Part shown: piece after piece, positions 25,232 to 33,397 of the stretch
Layout: each line of letters begins with the position of its first letter
How positions within the stretch are numbered: position 1 is the first letter of the stretch
NCBI RefSeq assembly: GCF_900113865.1
Contig: NZ_FOQY01000036.1
Location: forward strand, 1-64,000
Direction: 5' to 3'
Length of the DNA stretch: 64,000 bases
Origin: Streptosporangium canum
Lineage (GTDB): Bacteria > Actinomycetota > Actinomycetes > Streptosporangiales > Streptosporangiaceae
Notes under the pieces: generated by a model
Databases searched by the model: none
What the model was told of the DNA's origin: nothing
The model's input: only the letters and a program-made list of their open reading frames with translations
Program-made: the position numbers and the translations under genes

Positions 25232-26470
25232 GTGAGGCGCGTCCTGGTGGCCGGGGCCGGGCCGGTGGGGTTGACCGCGGCGCTCACCCTGGCCCGGGGC
25301 GGTGTGCCGGTCACCGTGCTGGAGGCGGGCCCCGGGCTGGCCGTCGAGTCGCGCGCCTCCACCTTCCACCCGCCCACGCTGGAGATGCTCGCCGGGCTGG
25401 CGGTGCTGGACGAGCTCATGGCCCGCGGCCTGGTCGCCCGCACCTTCCAGTACCGCGACCGATCCGGCGGGCCGATCGCCACCCTCGACATGGGCACGCT
25501 CGCCGGTGAGACCCCCTACCCGTTCCGGGTGCAGTGCGAGCAGAGCAAGCTCACCCCGATCCTGCTGGGCCATCTGCGGCGGCACGGCGGGGAGGTGGTC
25601 TTCGGGCGGGAGGTGCGGTCCGTACGGTCCCACCCGGACGGAGTGGTCGCGACCACCGCCGGAGGCGACGCCTTCACCGGTGACTGGCTGATCGGCGCGG
25701 ACGGCGCCCACTCCGCGGTACGGCGGGCACTGGGCATCCCGTTCGAGGGCCTCACCTACCCCGAACGCTTCCTCGTCGCCTCCACGGAGGAGGACGTGGA
25801 GGACCTGCTGCCGGACATCGAACCGATCAACTACGTCTTCGATCCGGAGGAGTGGCTGGTGCTGCTCCGCACCCCGGACAGCTGGCGGGTGCTGCTGCCC
25901 ACTCCCCCCGGCACGCCCGACGAGGCGGAACTGGCCCGGCTGCCCGCCCGGCTGCGCGCGGTGGCCGACCCCGGCCGGGACTGGCGGGTCGCCCACGCGT
26001 CCCTCTACCGGGTGCACCAACGGGTCGCCGCCCGTTTCCGGCAGGGCCGGACGCTGCTCGCCGGAGACGCCGCCCACGTCAACAATCCGCTCGGTGGCCT
26101 GGGCATGAACAGCGGCATCCACGACGCGGTCCTCCTGGCCACCGCCCTGCTGACCGGCCGCCCGCCCGCGGCGCGGCAGGGCCGGGAAGCTCCGCGTCCC
26201 GCGGCGCCGCACCGACGCCGGGAGGACCGGCCCTCACGCCGGGAGGAACCCGCGCTCCCGGGCGGGACGGTCGACGAGGTCGCCGCGCGGCGGCGGGAGG
26301 TCGCGCTGACGCATGTGCGGCCGATCAGTCACGGGAACTGGGAGCGGCTGAGGGCCGCCGACCCCGCGGCCCATCACGAGGAGTTGCGTGCCCTGGCCGC
26401 CGATCCGGCGGCCACCCGCGCCCACCTGCTGCGCACCTGCCTGATCTCGTCTCTGCGCGAACCCCCGTGA
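25232..26470 (+). CDS. FAD-dependent aromatic-type monooxygenase
   Basis: This 412-residue class A flavin monooxygenase (PHBH/PheA fold) starts at GTG 25232. The FAD motifs are VAGAGPVGLTAALTLARGG at the N-terminus, LIGADGAHSAVRRALG (DG motif) and RTLLAGDAAHVNNPLGGLGM (GD motif). Such enzymes hydroxylate activated rings using NAD(P)H and O2. After the GD motif an Arg/Pro-rich stretch of about 35 residues (roughly 309-345) with no family counterpart interrupts the C-terminal helices; it may be a loop insertion or the scar of a duplication. It is in the same operon as two aldehyde dehydrogenase genes. Confidence 0.9.
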   Translation: MRRVLVAGAGPVGLTAALTLARGGVPVTVLEAGPGLAVESRASTFHPPTLEMLAGLAVLDELMARGLVARTFQYRDRSGGPIATLDMGTLAGETPYPFRVQCEQSKLTPILLGHLRRHGGEVVFGREVRSVRSHPDGVVATTAGGDAFTGDWLIGADGAHSAVRRALGIPFEGLTYPERFLVASTEEDVEDLLPDIEPINYVFDPEEWLVLLRTPDSWRVLLPTPPGTPDEAELARLPARLRAVADPGRDWRVAHASLYRVHQRVAARFRQGRTLLAGDAAHVNNPLGGLGMNSGIHDAVLLATALLTGRPPAARQGREAPRPAAPHRRREDRPSRREEPALPGGTVDEVAARRREVALTHVRPISHGNWERLRAADPAAHHEELRALAADPAATRAHLLRTCLISSLREPP

Positions 26471-26516
26471 CCATCGGGGTGGGACGGCGCGTCCCGCGCG
26501 AACACCGGAGGGCCCC

Positions 26517-27998
26517 ATGGATCTGATCACCCGGGAGAACCCGGCGCGCGTCGCCGAGATCGTCGGGAGCGTGCCCGTCACGGACCCGGCGGCGGTGGAC
26601 GCGGCGGTGCGCCGGGCGGACGACGCCTTCCGCGGCTGGTCGGGGCTCCCGGTCGCGGAACGCGTCGCCGCTCTCCGGCGCGGCGCCGACACCGTGGCCG
26701 GCCGACTGGAGGAACTGGCGCCGCTGCTGGCCCGCGAGTCGGGCAAGCCGCTGGCCGACTCGCGCGGCGAGATCGGCTTCGCGGTCGCGTTCCTGCGCTG
26801 GGTCTGCGACGAGGCGCCGGCGGTGCTGGCCGCCACGGAGGTCGACGACGACGCCGGGCGGCTGGTGGTGCGGCGCAAGCCGTACGGGGTGGTGGGGTGC
26901 GTCACGCCGTGGAACGCCCCGGTCATCCTGGCGATGCTCAAGCTCGGGCCCGCGCTGGCGGCGGGCAACACGGCCGTGCTCAAGCCGTCGCCCCTGGCCC
27001 CGCTGACGATCACCGAGGTGGCGGCCGCGCTGCCCGCCGTGCAGGTGATCCACGGCGGCGCGGAGACCGGCCGGGCGCTGGCCGGTCATCCGCTCGTCCG
27101 CAAGGTGGCCTTCACCGGCGGCGACGCGGCGGGGCGGGAGATCGCCGCGACGGCCGGGGCGATGATCACCCCGGCGGTGCTGGAGCTGGGCGGCAACGAC
27201 CCCGCCGTGTTCCTGCCGGACTTCGCGCTGTCGGACGCCGACTACGAACGCCTGGTCATGGCGTCGTTCGCCACCGCCGGGCAGGTCTGCATGGCGGCCA
27301 AGCGGCTGTACGTGCCGCGGGCGCGGACCGCCGAGTTCACCGAGGCGTACCTCGCGGCGGCGGAACGCGTCCTCGTCGTCGGCGACCCCCTCGACCCGGG
27401 GGTCACCATGGGCCCGGTCATCTCGGCCGCCGCCGCCGCCCGGATCCGCGCGCTCGTGGCGGACGCGGCGGGCGGCACGGCGGGCGGCACGGCGACGCCG
27501 CTGGGGAGGAGCGCTCCCGGGCATGACCCGGCGTCGGGATACTTCGTGACCCCGCACCTGGTCACCGGCCTGGACGACCACGCCCCGCTGGTGGCGCAGG
27601 AGCAGTTCGGCCCCGCGGTGCCCCTGCTCGCCTACGACACCGAGGAAGAGGTCCTGGTCCGCGCCGACGCGGGCGAGCTCGGCCTGGCCGCCTCCGTCTG
27701 GTCCGCCGACGAGGAGCGGGCCTTCGCGCTGGCGGGGCGGCTCGGCGCCGGATTCGTCTTCGTCAACACCCACAACCGCACCGGCATGTCCCTGCGGGCT
27801 CCCTTCGGCGGGGTCAAGCGCAGCGGCTACGGCCGCGAGTACGGGCGGGAGGGCCTGCTGGAGTACGTCCAGTCCGCGGCCGTCCACGTCCCGGCCGCCT
27901 TCCGCCCCGGCGGCCCCGGCATGGCCCCCGGCGCGTATCCCGGCGGTGTCCACGACGAGCCCCCGCGATCCGCCGGGACCGGCCGGCCCCCGCCCTGA
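26517..27998 (+). CDS. Aldehyde dehydrogenase (second)
   Basis: This 493-residue aldehyde dehydrogenase starts at ATG 26517 behind CCGGAGGG. Catalytic Cys258 lies in AGQVCMAAKR and Glu223 in LELGGNDPAV. The cofactor region is VTPWNAPVILAMLKLGPALA. The first about 25 residues are shorter than in betaine-type enzymes, and the C-terminal 35 residues are a Pro/Gly-rich tail. It differs clearly from the first aldehyde dehydrogenase of the same operon, so the two probably act on different aldehydes. It is the last gene of the unit; the next genes are on the other strand. Confidence 0.95.
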   Translation: MDLITRENPARVAEIVGSVPVTDPAAVDAAVRRADDAFRGWSGLPVAERVAALRRGADTVAGRLEELAPLLARESGKPLADSRGEIGFAVAFLRWVCDEAPAVLAATEVDDDAGRLVVRRKPYGVVGCVTPWNAPVILAMLKLGPALAAGNTAVLKPSPLAPLTITEVAAALPAVQVIHGGAETGRALAGHPLVRKVAFTGGDAAGREIAATAGAMITPAVLELGGNDPAVFLPDFALSDADYERLVMASFATAGQVCMAAKRLYVPRARTAEFTEAYLAAAERVLVVGDPLDPGVTMGPVISAAAAARIRALVADAAGGTAGGTATPLGRSAPGHDPASGYFVTPHLVTGLDDHAPLVAQEQFGPAVPLLAYDTEEEVLVRADAGELGLAASVWSADEERAFALAGRLGAGFVFVNTHNRTGMSLRAPFGGVKRSGYGREYGREGLLEYVQSAAVHVPAAFRPGGPGMAPGAYPGGVHDEPPRSAGTGRPPP

Positions 27999-28001
27999 CC
28001 C

Positions 28002-28589
28002 TCATCCGCCGTCGCGGCCGCCCGTCGCCGCGATGGCGGCGATCAGTACGGCTTCGCCCGCGTTTCCCAGGATGGGCCACGCCACGGCGGCGCCCGCGGT
28101 CGCCAGGAGCACGGCCGCGCCCAGGAAGAGCCAGGGCGTGCGCCGCCGTACCCACAGCGCGACACCCGCGGCCAGCAGGATCACCGTGGTGACCAGCGCC
28201 GCGATCGGCGGCCCCGACGGATCCGCGGAGACGTGGCGCAGGGTGTCCGACCACCACCGGGGTTCCAGCCGCAGATCCGCCAGGCCCACGGCGTCGAAGA
28301 CGACCAGCGCGCCCGCCAGGCCCCACGCCGCAACGACGAGTCCTCGGCGCACGAGGACGGCCGCGTGGACGATGAGCAGCGGGGTGAGGACGGCGTGGGC
28401 GGCGAAGCGGCCGGTGCTGAGCGCCTCGAGTCCCGGCCCCTCACCGATCAGCCGCCCGGCTCCGACGACGGCCGAGTCGTAGGCGACGCCCACCGCGACC
28501 GCGGACGGGATCCACAGGCCGGATCGTGCCAGCCGTACGGCCAGCGCCGCCTGGATCAGGGCGAGCGCGCCGTACAGGGCCGAGATCAC
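28002..28589 (-). CDS. Integral membrane protein, unknown
   Basis: This 195-residue protein has about six hydrophobic helices and little else; loops are short and Arg-rich. GTG 28589 is the start because it overlaps the stop of the preceding Dabb-domain gene (GTGA). One outside loop (LEPRWWSDTLRHVSADPSGPP) is the only sizeable polar part. No family is recognised. Its tight coupling to a Dabb protein and its position facing the nitrilase/RCCR/Rieske operon suggest a role in handling a substrate of that pathway, which is inference only. It ends three bases from the end of the convergent aldehyde dehydrogenase gene. Confidence 0.75.
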   Translation of the reverse strand: MISALYGALALIQAALAVRLARSGLWIPSAVAVGVAYDSAVVGAGRLIGEGPGLEALSTGRFAAHAVLTPLLIVHAAVLVRRGLVVAAWGLAGALVVFDAVGLADLRLEPRWWSDTLRHVSADPSGPPIAALVTTVILLAAGVALWVRRRTPWLFLGAAVLLATAGAAVAWPILGNAGEAVLIAAIAATGGRDGG

Positions 28590-28867
28590 GACTCGTGGTC
28601 GACGACGGCTCTGGCGGCGAGCCGGGGCCGGATCCAGTCCGCCACCTCCAGGTGGGCGGGATGGTCCTGGTAGCCGCGCAGGTCGTCGGCCGACTCGTGC
28701 ACCGTGACCAGGCACAGGTCGTAGGAGAGCGCGGACCCGGTGGTGTCCAGGCCGACGGTGAGTTCCCGGATCTGCCCGATCCGGCCCTTCAGTCCTTCGA
28801 GCAGGTCCCTGGCCGCGGGGGCGTCCTCGGGATCGGAGAACTTCATCAGCACGACGTGGTTCAGCAC
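28586..28867 (-). CDS. Dabb (dimeric alpha/beta barrel) domain protein
   Basis: This 93-residue one-domain protein of the stress-responsive A/B barrel family starts at ATG 28867. The pattern MLNHVVLMKFSDPEDAPAAR, an ELTVGLDTTGSALSYDLCLV pair of strands, and the closing YQDHPAHLEVADWIRP are characteristic. Dabb proteins form dimers whose barrel binds hydrophobic ligands, heme or polyketide-like rings; some are cyclases. It is transcribed divergently from the nitrilase/Rieske operon, with an 83-base gap carrying an IclR-type site, so both may be co-regulated. Confidence 0.9.
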   Translation of the reverse strand: MLNHVVLMKFSDPEDAPAARDLLEGLKGRIGQIRELTVGLDTTGSALSYDLCLVTVHESADDLRGYQDHPAHLEVADWIRPRLAARAVVDHES

Positions 28868-28922
28868 GATCGCCTCCTAGACATTTGCTCCGGTTTCGCG
28901 AGATCCTAATCCTTGGAAACGT

Positions 28923-28941
28923 TGTTTCTCTAGACGTAACA
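28923..28941 (+). promoter_or_regulatory. IclR operator candidate before the Rieske/RCCR-like operon
   Basis: TGTTTC-tctagac-GTAACA repeats the 6-7-6 layout of the 22306 site. Just before it GAAACgttGTTTC (28916-28928) makes an everted repeat sharing the same left half. The ribosome site AGGAG (28941-28945) begins right at the end, so binding here would block the operon starting at ATG 28951. Confidence 0.5.
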
Positions 28942-28950
28942 GGAGCGTGC

Positions 28951-30585
28951 ATGGTGCGCGTCGCCGCGGTGCAGTTCGCGACCGGCCTGGATGTGACCGC
29001 CAACCTCGCGACCTGCCTGCGAATGATCGACTCCGCCGCCGGGCAGGGGGCCGAGCTGATCGTGCTGCCCGAGTTCTGCAACCACCTGTCCTGGTACGAG
29101 AGCCGTGAGCACGCGCGCCGCCTGGCCTGCCGCCACGGAGACCCGTTCCTGAACGCCGTCGCCGGGCGCGCCGCCCGGCACCGCGCGCACGTCAAGCTCG
29201 GCGTCACCCTGGCCCGCGAGGACGGCCGCGTCACGGGCGCCTCCCTGCTGTACGGACCGGACGGCGCGCTGCTCGGCGAGGCCGACAAGCAGGTGCTGAT
29301 GGGCGCGGAGAACGACCACCTGGACCCGGGAACGGCCGTGGGCCCGGTGGTGGCGACCGCGGTCGGCCGGCTCGGCATGTACGCCTGCATGGAGGGCGTG
29401 ATCAGCGAGATCACCCGCGGGCTGGCGCTGCGCGGCGCGCAGGTCCTGCTCAACAGCCTGAACTCCTTCGCCGTGGACGAGGCGAGCCTGCATGTCCCGG
29501 TCCGCGCCGCGGAGAACAGGGTGTGGGTGATCGCCGCCAACAAGGTCGGGCCGCTGCTGCCCGCCGACAGGATCGAGCTGATCGCCGCCGGGCTCGGCGT
29601 CCCGCCCGAGTGGCTGCACGGCGCGGGTGAGAGCCAGGTCGTCGCCCCCGACGGCACCGTCGTGGCCAGGGCGCCACGGACCGGTGAGGCCGTCGTGGTG
29701 GCCGACGTCGACGTGGCCCTGGCCGACGACAAGGTCCGGCCCGACGGCACGGACGTGCTGGCCTCCCGCCGCCCCGCCCTCTACCGGCCGATCGCCGCCG
29801 AACCCCGCGGCCGTACGGCTCCCGCCGGAGCGGGCAGCGTGGCCGTGGCCGTGGTCAGGCCGGGCGCGAGGCCCGCAGGCGCGACGGAGCTGATCAGGCG
29901 GACGGCCGAGAGCGGGGCGGAGCTGATCGTGCTGCCCGAGCTGTGCGGGGTGACGGCCGGGGAGGCGGCGCGGGCCGTACGCGGGACCACCGCGCACGTG
30001 GTGCTCAGCGAGATCCGCGACCGGGCGCACGACGGGCTGCTGGTCTCGGCCGAGGGGGTCCTGGGGCGGCAGCGCAAGCTCCACCCGTCGGCGCGGCAGG
30101 CGGGGCGGGTCACCGTGTTCGGGGACGGGCTGGAGGTCTTCGAGCTGCCGTGGGGAAGGCTGGCCATCATCGTCGGCAATGACACGATATTTCCGGAAAC
30201 GTTCAGGCTGGCGGCGCTGGCCGACGCCGATGTCGTCGCGGCGCCCTTCACCCCGTCCGAACCCTGGGAACTCCAGTCCGGCCTGCTGGAACGAGCCGCC
30301 GAGAACCGGCTCAACATCGTCGCCGCCGGACACGACGGGCCCGACGGCCTCGCCGGCGCCATCCTGGCCGCGCCGCGGGACTTCACGCTCTGGACCGCCT
30401 GGGAAGGCCCGTTCACCGGCCGCATCAGCCACCCGATCGTCACCCCGGTCAAGAACGACGACCGCGTGGTGTGCGCCGACGTCCACCCTGCGCAGGCCGT
30501 CAACCGGCACGTCTCACGCGGCACCGACCTGGTGGACGGCAGACCGTGGCGGCTCGTCGGCGCGCTCCTGGAAGGAGACAGGTGA
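28951..30585 (+). CDS. Tandem nitrilase-superfamily protein with one degenerate domain
   Basis: This 544-residue protein is two carbon-nitrogen hydrolase domains in one chain; single-domain relatives have about 270 residues. Domain 1 (1-280) keeps the triad: Glu41 in VLPEFCNH, Lys113 in ADKQVLMGAE and Cys146 in MYACMEG. Domain 2 (about 300-535) keeps Glu330 (VLPELCG) and Lys376 (RKLHPSA), but the Cys position in IIVGNDTIFPE is Gly409. Domain 2 is thus probably non-catalytic and may form the oligomer interface or bind ligand. The first half likely cleaves an amide or nitrile. The start is ATG 28951 after AGGAG. It opens the operon that includes the RCCR-like and Rieske genes; the stop overlaps the next GTG. 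Confidence 0.9.
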   Translation: MVRVAAVQFATGLDVTANLATCLRMIDSAAGQGAELIVLPEFCNHLSWYESREHARRLACRHGDPFLNAVAGRAARHRAHVKLGVTLAREDGRVTGASLLYGPDGALLGEADKQVLMGAENDHLDPGTAVGPVVATAVGRLGMYACMEGVISEITRGLALRGAQVLLNSLNSFAVDEASLHVPVRAAENRVWVIAANKVGPLLPADRIELIAAGLGVPPEWLHGAGESQVVAPDGTVVARAPRTGEAVVVADVDVALADDKVRPDGTDVLASRRPALYRPIAAEPRGRTAPAGAGSVAVAVVRPGARPAGATELIRRTAESGAELIVLPELCGVTAGEAARAVRGTTAHVVLSEIRDRAHDGLLVSAEGVLGRQRKLHPSARQAGRVTVFGDGLEVFELPWGRLAIIVGNDTIFPETFRLAALADADVVAAPFTPSEPWELQSGLLERAAENRLNIVAAGHDGPDGLAGAILAAPRDFTLWTAWEGPFTGRISHPIVTPVKNDDRVVCADVHPAQAVNRHVSRGTDLVDGRPWRLVGALLEGDR

Positions 30586-31382
30586 AGGAAACACTCCAGC
30601 ACGTCGAGCAGATGCTCGACGGGTCACCGGTGGTCGACGTCACCGAGACGTTCGAGCAGTTCCGCGACATGCTCGCCGCCCTCAAAGCCAAGATCGACGC
30701 GCGGTTCGAGCTGACCGCCGATCCCAGCTCGCTCGACGCCTACGGCACCTACCCCGACGGGCCGGGCGGCCGGATCGAGACCTACTCGGGCCCGGAGGTC
30801 GACTGGATGGTCCACTCCTGGCTGGGCGACCCGGCCGCGAGCTTCGCCAACCTGCACCTCACCGTCTGGCTCGGCCCGCAGGTCGACGTGCCGCACCTGG
30901 GCATCGCGCTGCTGGTCTGGCCGCAAGGATGGTTCTACCAGGACTACATCCCCCGGGTGAACCTGGTCGAGCGCGGCGACCACTACGACCGCCACTACGC
31001 GCCGCTCGACGCGGACTGGCTGCGGTTCAGGGAGGAGAACCCGGACTTCACCTGGTTCACCAGCCGGGCCGGGTTCATCCGCGCCGGCCTGTCGCCCAAC
31101 GCCTACTGCTACTCCTTCCCCCGCGCGCGGCGCAACGTCGACCTGGTCGGCGAGCTGCTCCACGCGCGGGTCGACCGCTGGCTGCGCTGGGTGGACGAGG
31201 CCGAACCCGTGCCGGAGGCGGACCGGGCGGCACTGGCCGCGACCGACCTGGCGATCCGCAGGAACATCGCCGACCGCGACCCGGCCAACGTGATGGGCGT
31301 GCGCTACTTCGGCCAGGAGCTGACCGATCGGCTGGTCCGCGCGCTGTGGGGCGGCGACCGCGTGCTGCCGAGACCCGCGTGA
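30582..31382 (+). CDS. Red chlorophyll catabolite reductase-like protein (first)
   Basis: This 266-residue protein starts at GTG 30582, overlapping the upstream stop. By eye it follows plant red chlorophyll catabolite reductase (RCCR) over most of its length. VDWMVHSWLGD matches the IDFVLGSWIHC segment of the Arabidopsis protein, GFIRAGLSPNAYCYS matches LFVRSAFSPTASMLK, and the tail TDLAIRRNIADRD...RYFGQELTDRLVRAL matches RDKSFRRKSIEED...MFGEEVSSRVVHAI. The tail retains an Asp (Asp233) near the position of plant Asp291; the plant Glu154 position appears to be Ala. RCCR reduces a linear tetrapyrrole with ferredoxin electrons and belongs with bilin reductases. Its neighbour encodes a PaO-type oxygenase, the plant partner enzyme. 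Confidence 0.8.
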   Translation: MKETLQHVEQMLDGSPVVDVTETFEQFRDMLAALKAKIDARFELTADPSSLDAYGTYPDGPGGRIETYSGPEVDWMVHSWLGDPAASFANLHLTVWLGPQVDVPHLGIALLVWPQGWFYQDYIPRVNLVERGDHYDRHYAPLDADWLRFREENPDFTWFTSRAGFIRAGLSPNAYCYSFPRARRNVDLVGELLHARVDRWLRWVDEAEPVPEADRAALAATDLAIRRNIADRDPANVMGVRYFGQELTDRLVRALWGGDRVLPRPA

Positions 31383-31513
31383 TCCGCTCGCCGCGGCGGG
31401 CGGCGCCGGCGCAACTGATGATCGCCTTTCTGGGAACTCATCTGTACGGCGGCACTCGGGCACGAGCCGTACCGGACGGCCCGCCCGGCCCGCGGCGCCG
31501 GTAGGAGGAGACC

Positions 31514-32656
31514 ATGCTCAAGAACTTCTGGTACGCGGTGGAGTTCGGCCACGCGGTCGGCCGCCGCCCCCGCAAGGTCACCTGCCTCGGGCAGGACTTC
31601 GTCATCTGGCGGCGCCGCGACGGCCGGGTCGCGTGCCTGTCCGACCTGTGCGTGCACCGGGGAGGCGCGCTGTCGATGGGCACGCCGGCCGGCGACGACT
31701 CCATCGCCTGCCCCTACCACGGCTGGGAGTACGAGCCGGACGGCAGGTGCGTGAAGATCCCGGCCAACCCGCCGGGCCGGGGCATCCCCCTCAAGGCACG
31801 GGTCGACGCCTACCCGGTGATCGAGAGGTACGGGATGGTCTGGGCCTTCCTCGGCGACCTGCCCGAGGAGGAGCGTCCGCCGATCCCGCACATCCCCCAG
31901 CACGAGGACCCGGCGTTCCGGGCGGTCTACTGGGAGACCACGGTCGACGCCAACTACGAGCGCACGCTGGAGAACGTGGTCGACGCGGCGCACACCCCGT
32001 TCGTGCACGGCACCGCGTTCGGCAACCCGGACAGGCCGGAGATCCCCGACTACGAGATCACCGGCGACGACTGGCACGCCGAGGCCGACATCCTGCTCAG
32101 CCCCCCGTTGCCGAAGGGCCTGTGGGGGGCACTGGCCCGGCGCGGACCCCGCGCGGAGCACGTCGTGGTCTCCAACGGCTGGTACCTGCCCAACATCGTC
32201 AAGCTGCACGTGCGGCTGCCCTTCGGCGACCTCGTCCTCTACGACCACAACATCCCGCTCGGGCAGAACCGCACGCTGGTGAAGATCGTCGGCTACCGCA
32301 ACTTCTTCACCGGGAAGTGGGCGGACGGCAACGCGGTCAAACGCATCGAGAAGATCTTCGAGCAGGACCGCCCCGTCGTCGAGAACCAGCGGCCCGAACT
32401 GCTGCCCTTCGACCTCTCGGCCGAGCTGCACATCCGCAGCGACGCCCTCCAGGTCGCCTACCGGCGCCGCCGCCGGCAGCTCATGGACCAGGGCTGGTGG
32501 GTCGGCGGCGACGACATCGTCACCGGCGACGCGCCACGTCGCGAGGCCACCGTCATCCCCTCGCCCGCCCGCCGCGACAACCCCGACCTCGCCCGCGCCT
32601 GGGTCCACCGATCCCGAGGAGAGAGCATCGATGAGCCTGCCCGCAGCGCTGAGTGA
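31514..32656 (+). CDS. Rieske non-heme iron oxygenase of the PaO/CAO type
   Basis: This 380-residue oxygenase starts at ATG 31514 behind GGAGGAG. The Rieske 2Fe-2S ligands are Cys46-x-His48 (CVHRGG) and Cys66-x2-His69 (CPYHGW). The mononuclear iron site lies in NYERTLENVVDAAHTPFVHG (Asp and two His). The N-terminal KNFWYAVEFG, CPYHGWEYEPDGRCVKIP and the LLPFDLSAELHIRSD tail resemble the chlorophyll-linked branch (pheophorbide a oxygenase, chlorophyllide a oxygenase and relatives) more than ring-hydroxylating dioxygenase alpha subunits. No second CxxC motif of plant PaO is seen. No dedicated ferredoxin or reductase gene is nearby. Flanked by two RCCR-like genes, it may oxygenolytically open a tetrapyrrole-like ring; that substrate is inference. 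Confidence 0.93.
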   Translation: MLKNFWYAVEFGHAVGRRPRKVTCLGQDFVIWRRRDGRVACLSDLCVHRGGALSMGTPAGDDSIACPYHGWEYEPDGRCVKIPANPPGRGIPLKARVDAYPVIERYGMVWAFLGDLPEEERPPIPHIPQHEDPAFRAVYWETTVDANYERTLENVVDAAHTPFVHGTAFGNPDRPEIPDYEITGDDWHAEADILLSPPLPKGLWGALARRGPRAEHVVVSNGWYLPNIVKLHVRLPFGDLVLYDHNIPLGQNRTLVKIVGYRNFFTGKWADGNAVKRIEKIFEQDRPVVENQRPELLPFDLSAELHIRSDALQVAYRRRRRQLMDQGWWVGGDDIVTGDAPRREATVIPSPARRDNPDLARAWVHRSRGESIDEPARSAE

Positions 32657-33347
32657 GCGCACCCTTGACCGCCTGCTCGCCACCACCGGCCTGTCCTCGT
32701 CGGCGCACGCCGAGCTGACCAGCCCGATGTCCCCCGTCCCCGTCGGCGCGCTCCGCGTCTTCCGTCCCCCCATGGCGGCGCGCGCGGACGACGCGCGACC
32801 GGCGAAGGCGGTGACGGTCAGCCTGGTGGTCCCCGCGATCGGGCTGGACAGTCACATGATCTTCGCGTTCACCCGGCCGGGGTCGGCGGTGCCGCACTTC
32901 ACCCTGGACTCGGTCGCCTCGGCCGACTACCACGCGATGCACCTGGACCTGATCCCCCGCGTGGAACTGGCCACCCACCTGGCCTACCTGGACGCCGTCC
33001 ACCTGCCCCTCACCCCTGCGCTGGAGGCGGCCTGGGAGATCGACGGCGTCTCCCCCGCGGCGGTCGGCCCCCGCCAGCGGGCGATGATGTCCCCCTGGAT
33101 GCTGGTCTGCCGGGCGACCGAGGACGCCTTCGAGAAGCTCGGCCCGACCGTCGACGCCTATCTCGACCACTGGCTGACCCTCCTCGGCGGGGGCGTTCCC
33201 GCCGTGGACGACACCGACCTGGCCGCCCGTGACGCCGTCAACCGCGCCAACCTGTTCAGCCCCGACGTGGACCCGGTCTGGCACCAGGTCACCCGCCTGC
33301 TCGGCGCCGACCAGACCGACCGGATCCGCTGGGAGCTCCTGTCCTGA
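32631..33347 (+). CDS. Divergent RCCR/bilin-reductase-like protein (second)
   Basis: This 238-residue protein starts at ATG 32631 behind GAGGAGAGAG, inside the last 26 bases of the Rieske gene. It shares the pattern of the first RCCR-like protein at several points: a LIPRVEL segment corresponding to YIPRVNL, MMSPWMLVCRATEDAFEKLG corresponding to the SPNAY region, a YLDHWLTLL helix, and a tail with acidic SPDVDPVW (Asp212/Asp214) before TRLLGADQTDRIRWELL. The likeness is weaker than for the first copy, and the assignment rests on these blocks and on position. It may be the second subunit of a heteromer or act on a later intermediate. Confidence 0.6.
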   Translation: MSLPAALSERTLDRLLATTGLSSSAHAELTSPMSPVPVGALRVFRPPMAARADDARPAKAVTVSLVVPAIGLDSHMIFAFTRPGSAVPHFTLDSVASADYHAMHLDLIPRVELATHLAYLDAVHLPLTPALEAAWEIDGVSPAAVGPRQRAMMSPWMLVCRATEDAFEKLGPTVDAYLDHWLTLLGGGVPAVDDTDLAARDAVNRANLFSPDVDPVWHQVTRLLGADQTDRIRWELLS

Positions 33348-33397
33348 CCTCCTCCCCACAGCCGAAGTCCGGGTTCTCCACGCTTGAGGAGGTTCAG
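33345..33397 (+). repeat. IS200/IS605-end-like sequence (copy A)
   Basis: From the TGA stop of the second RCCR-like gene to the next ATG, the sequence follows the pattern tgacNtcctNcccac, gNcgaag, ccggg, cacgct, gaggagg. It matches copy B at 42115-42166 at about 80 percent of aligned bases. The pattern resembles the right ends of IS1341/IS605-type elements (gacatcctcccc...ctgaag...gggg...cacgct) that carry TnpB guide-RNA ends. No transposase or TnpB gene is present, and the last part doubles as the ribosome site of the next gene. Confidence 0.5.
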
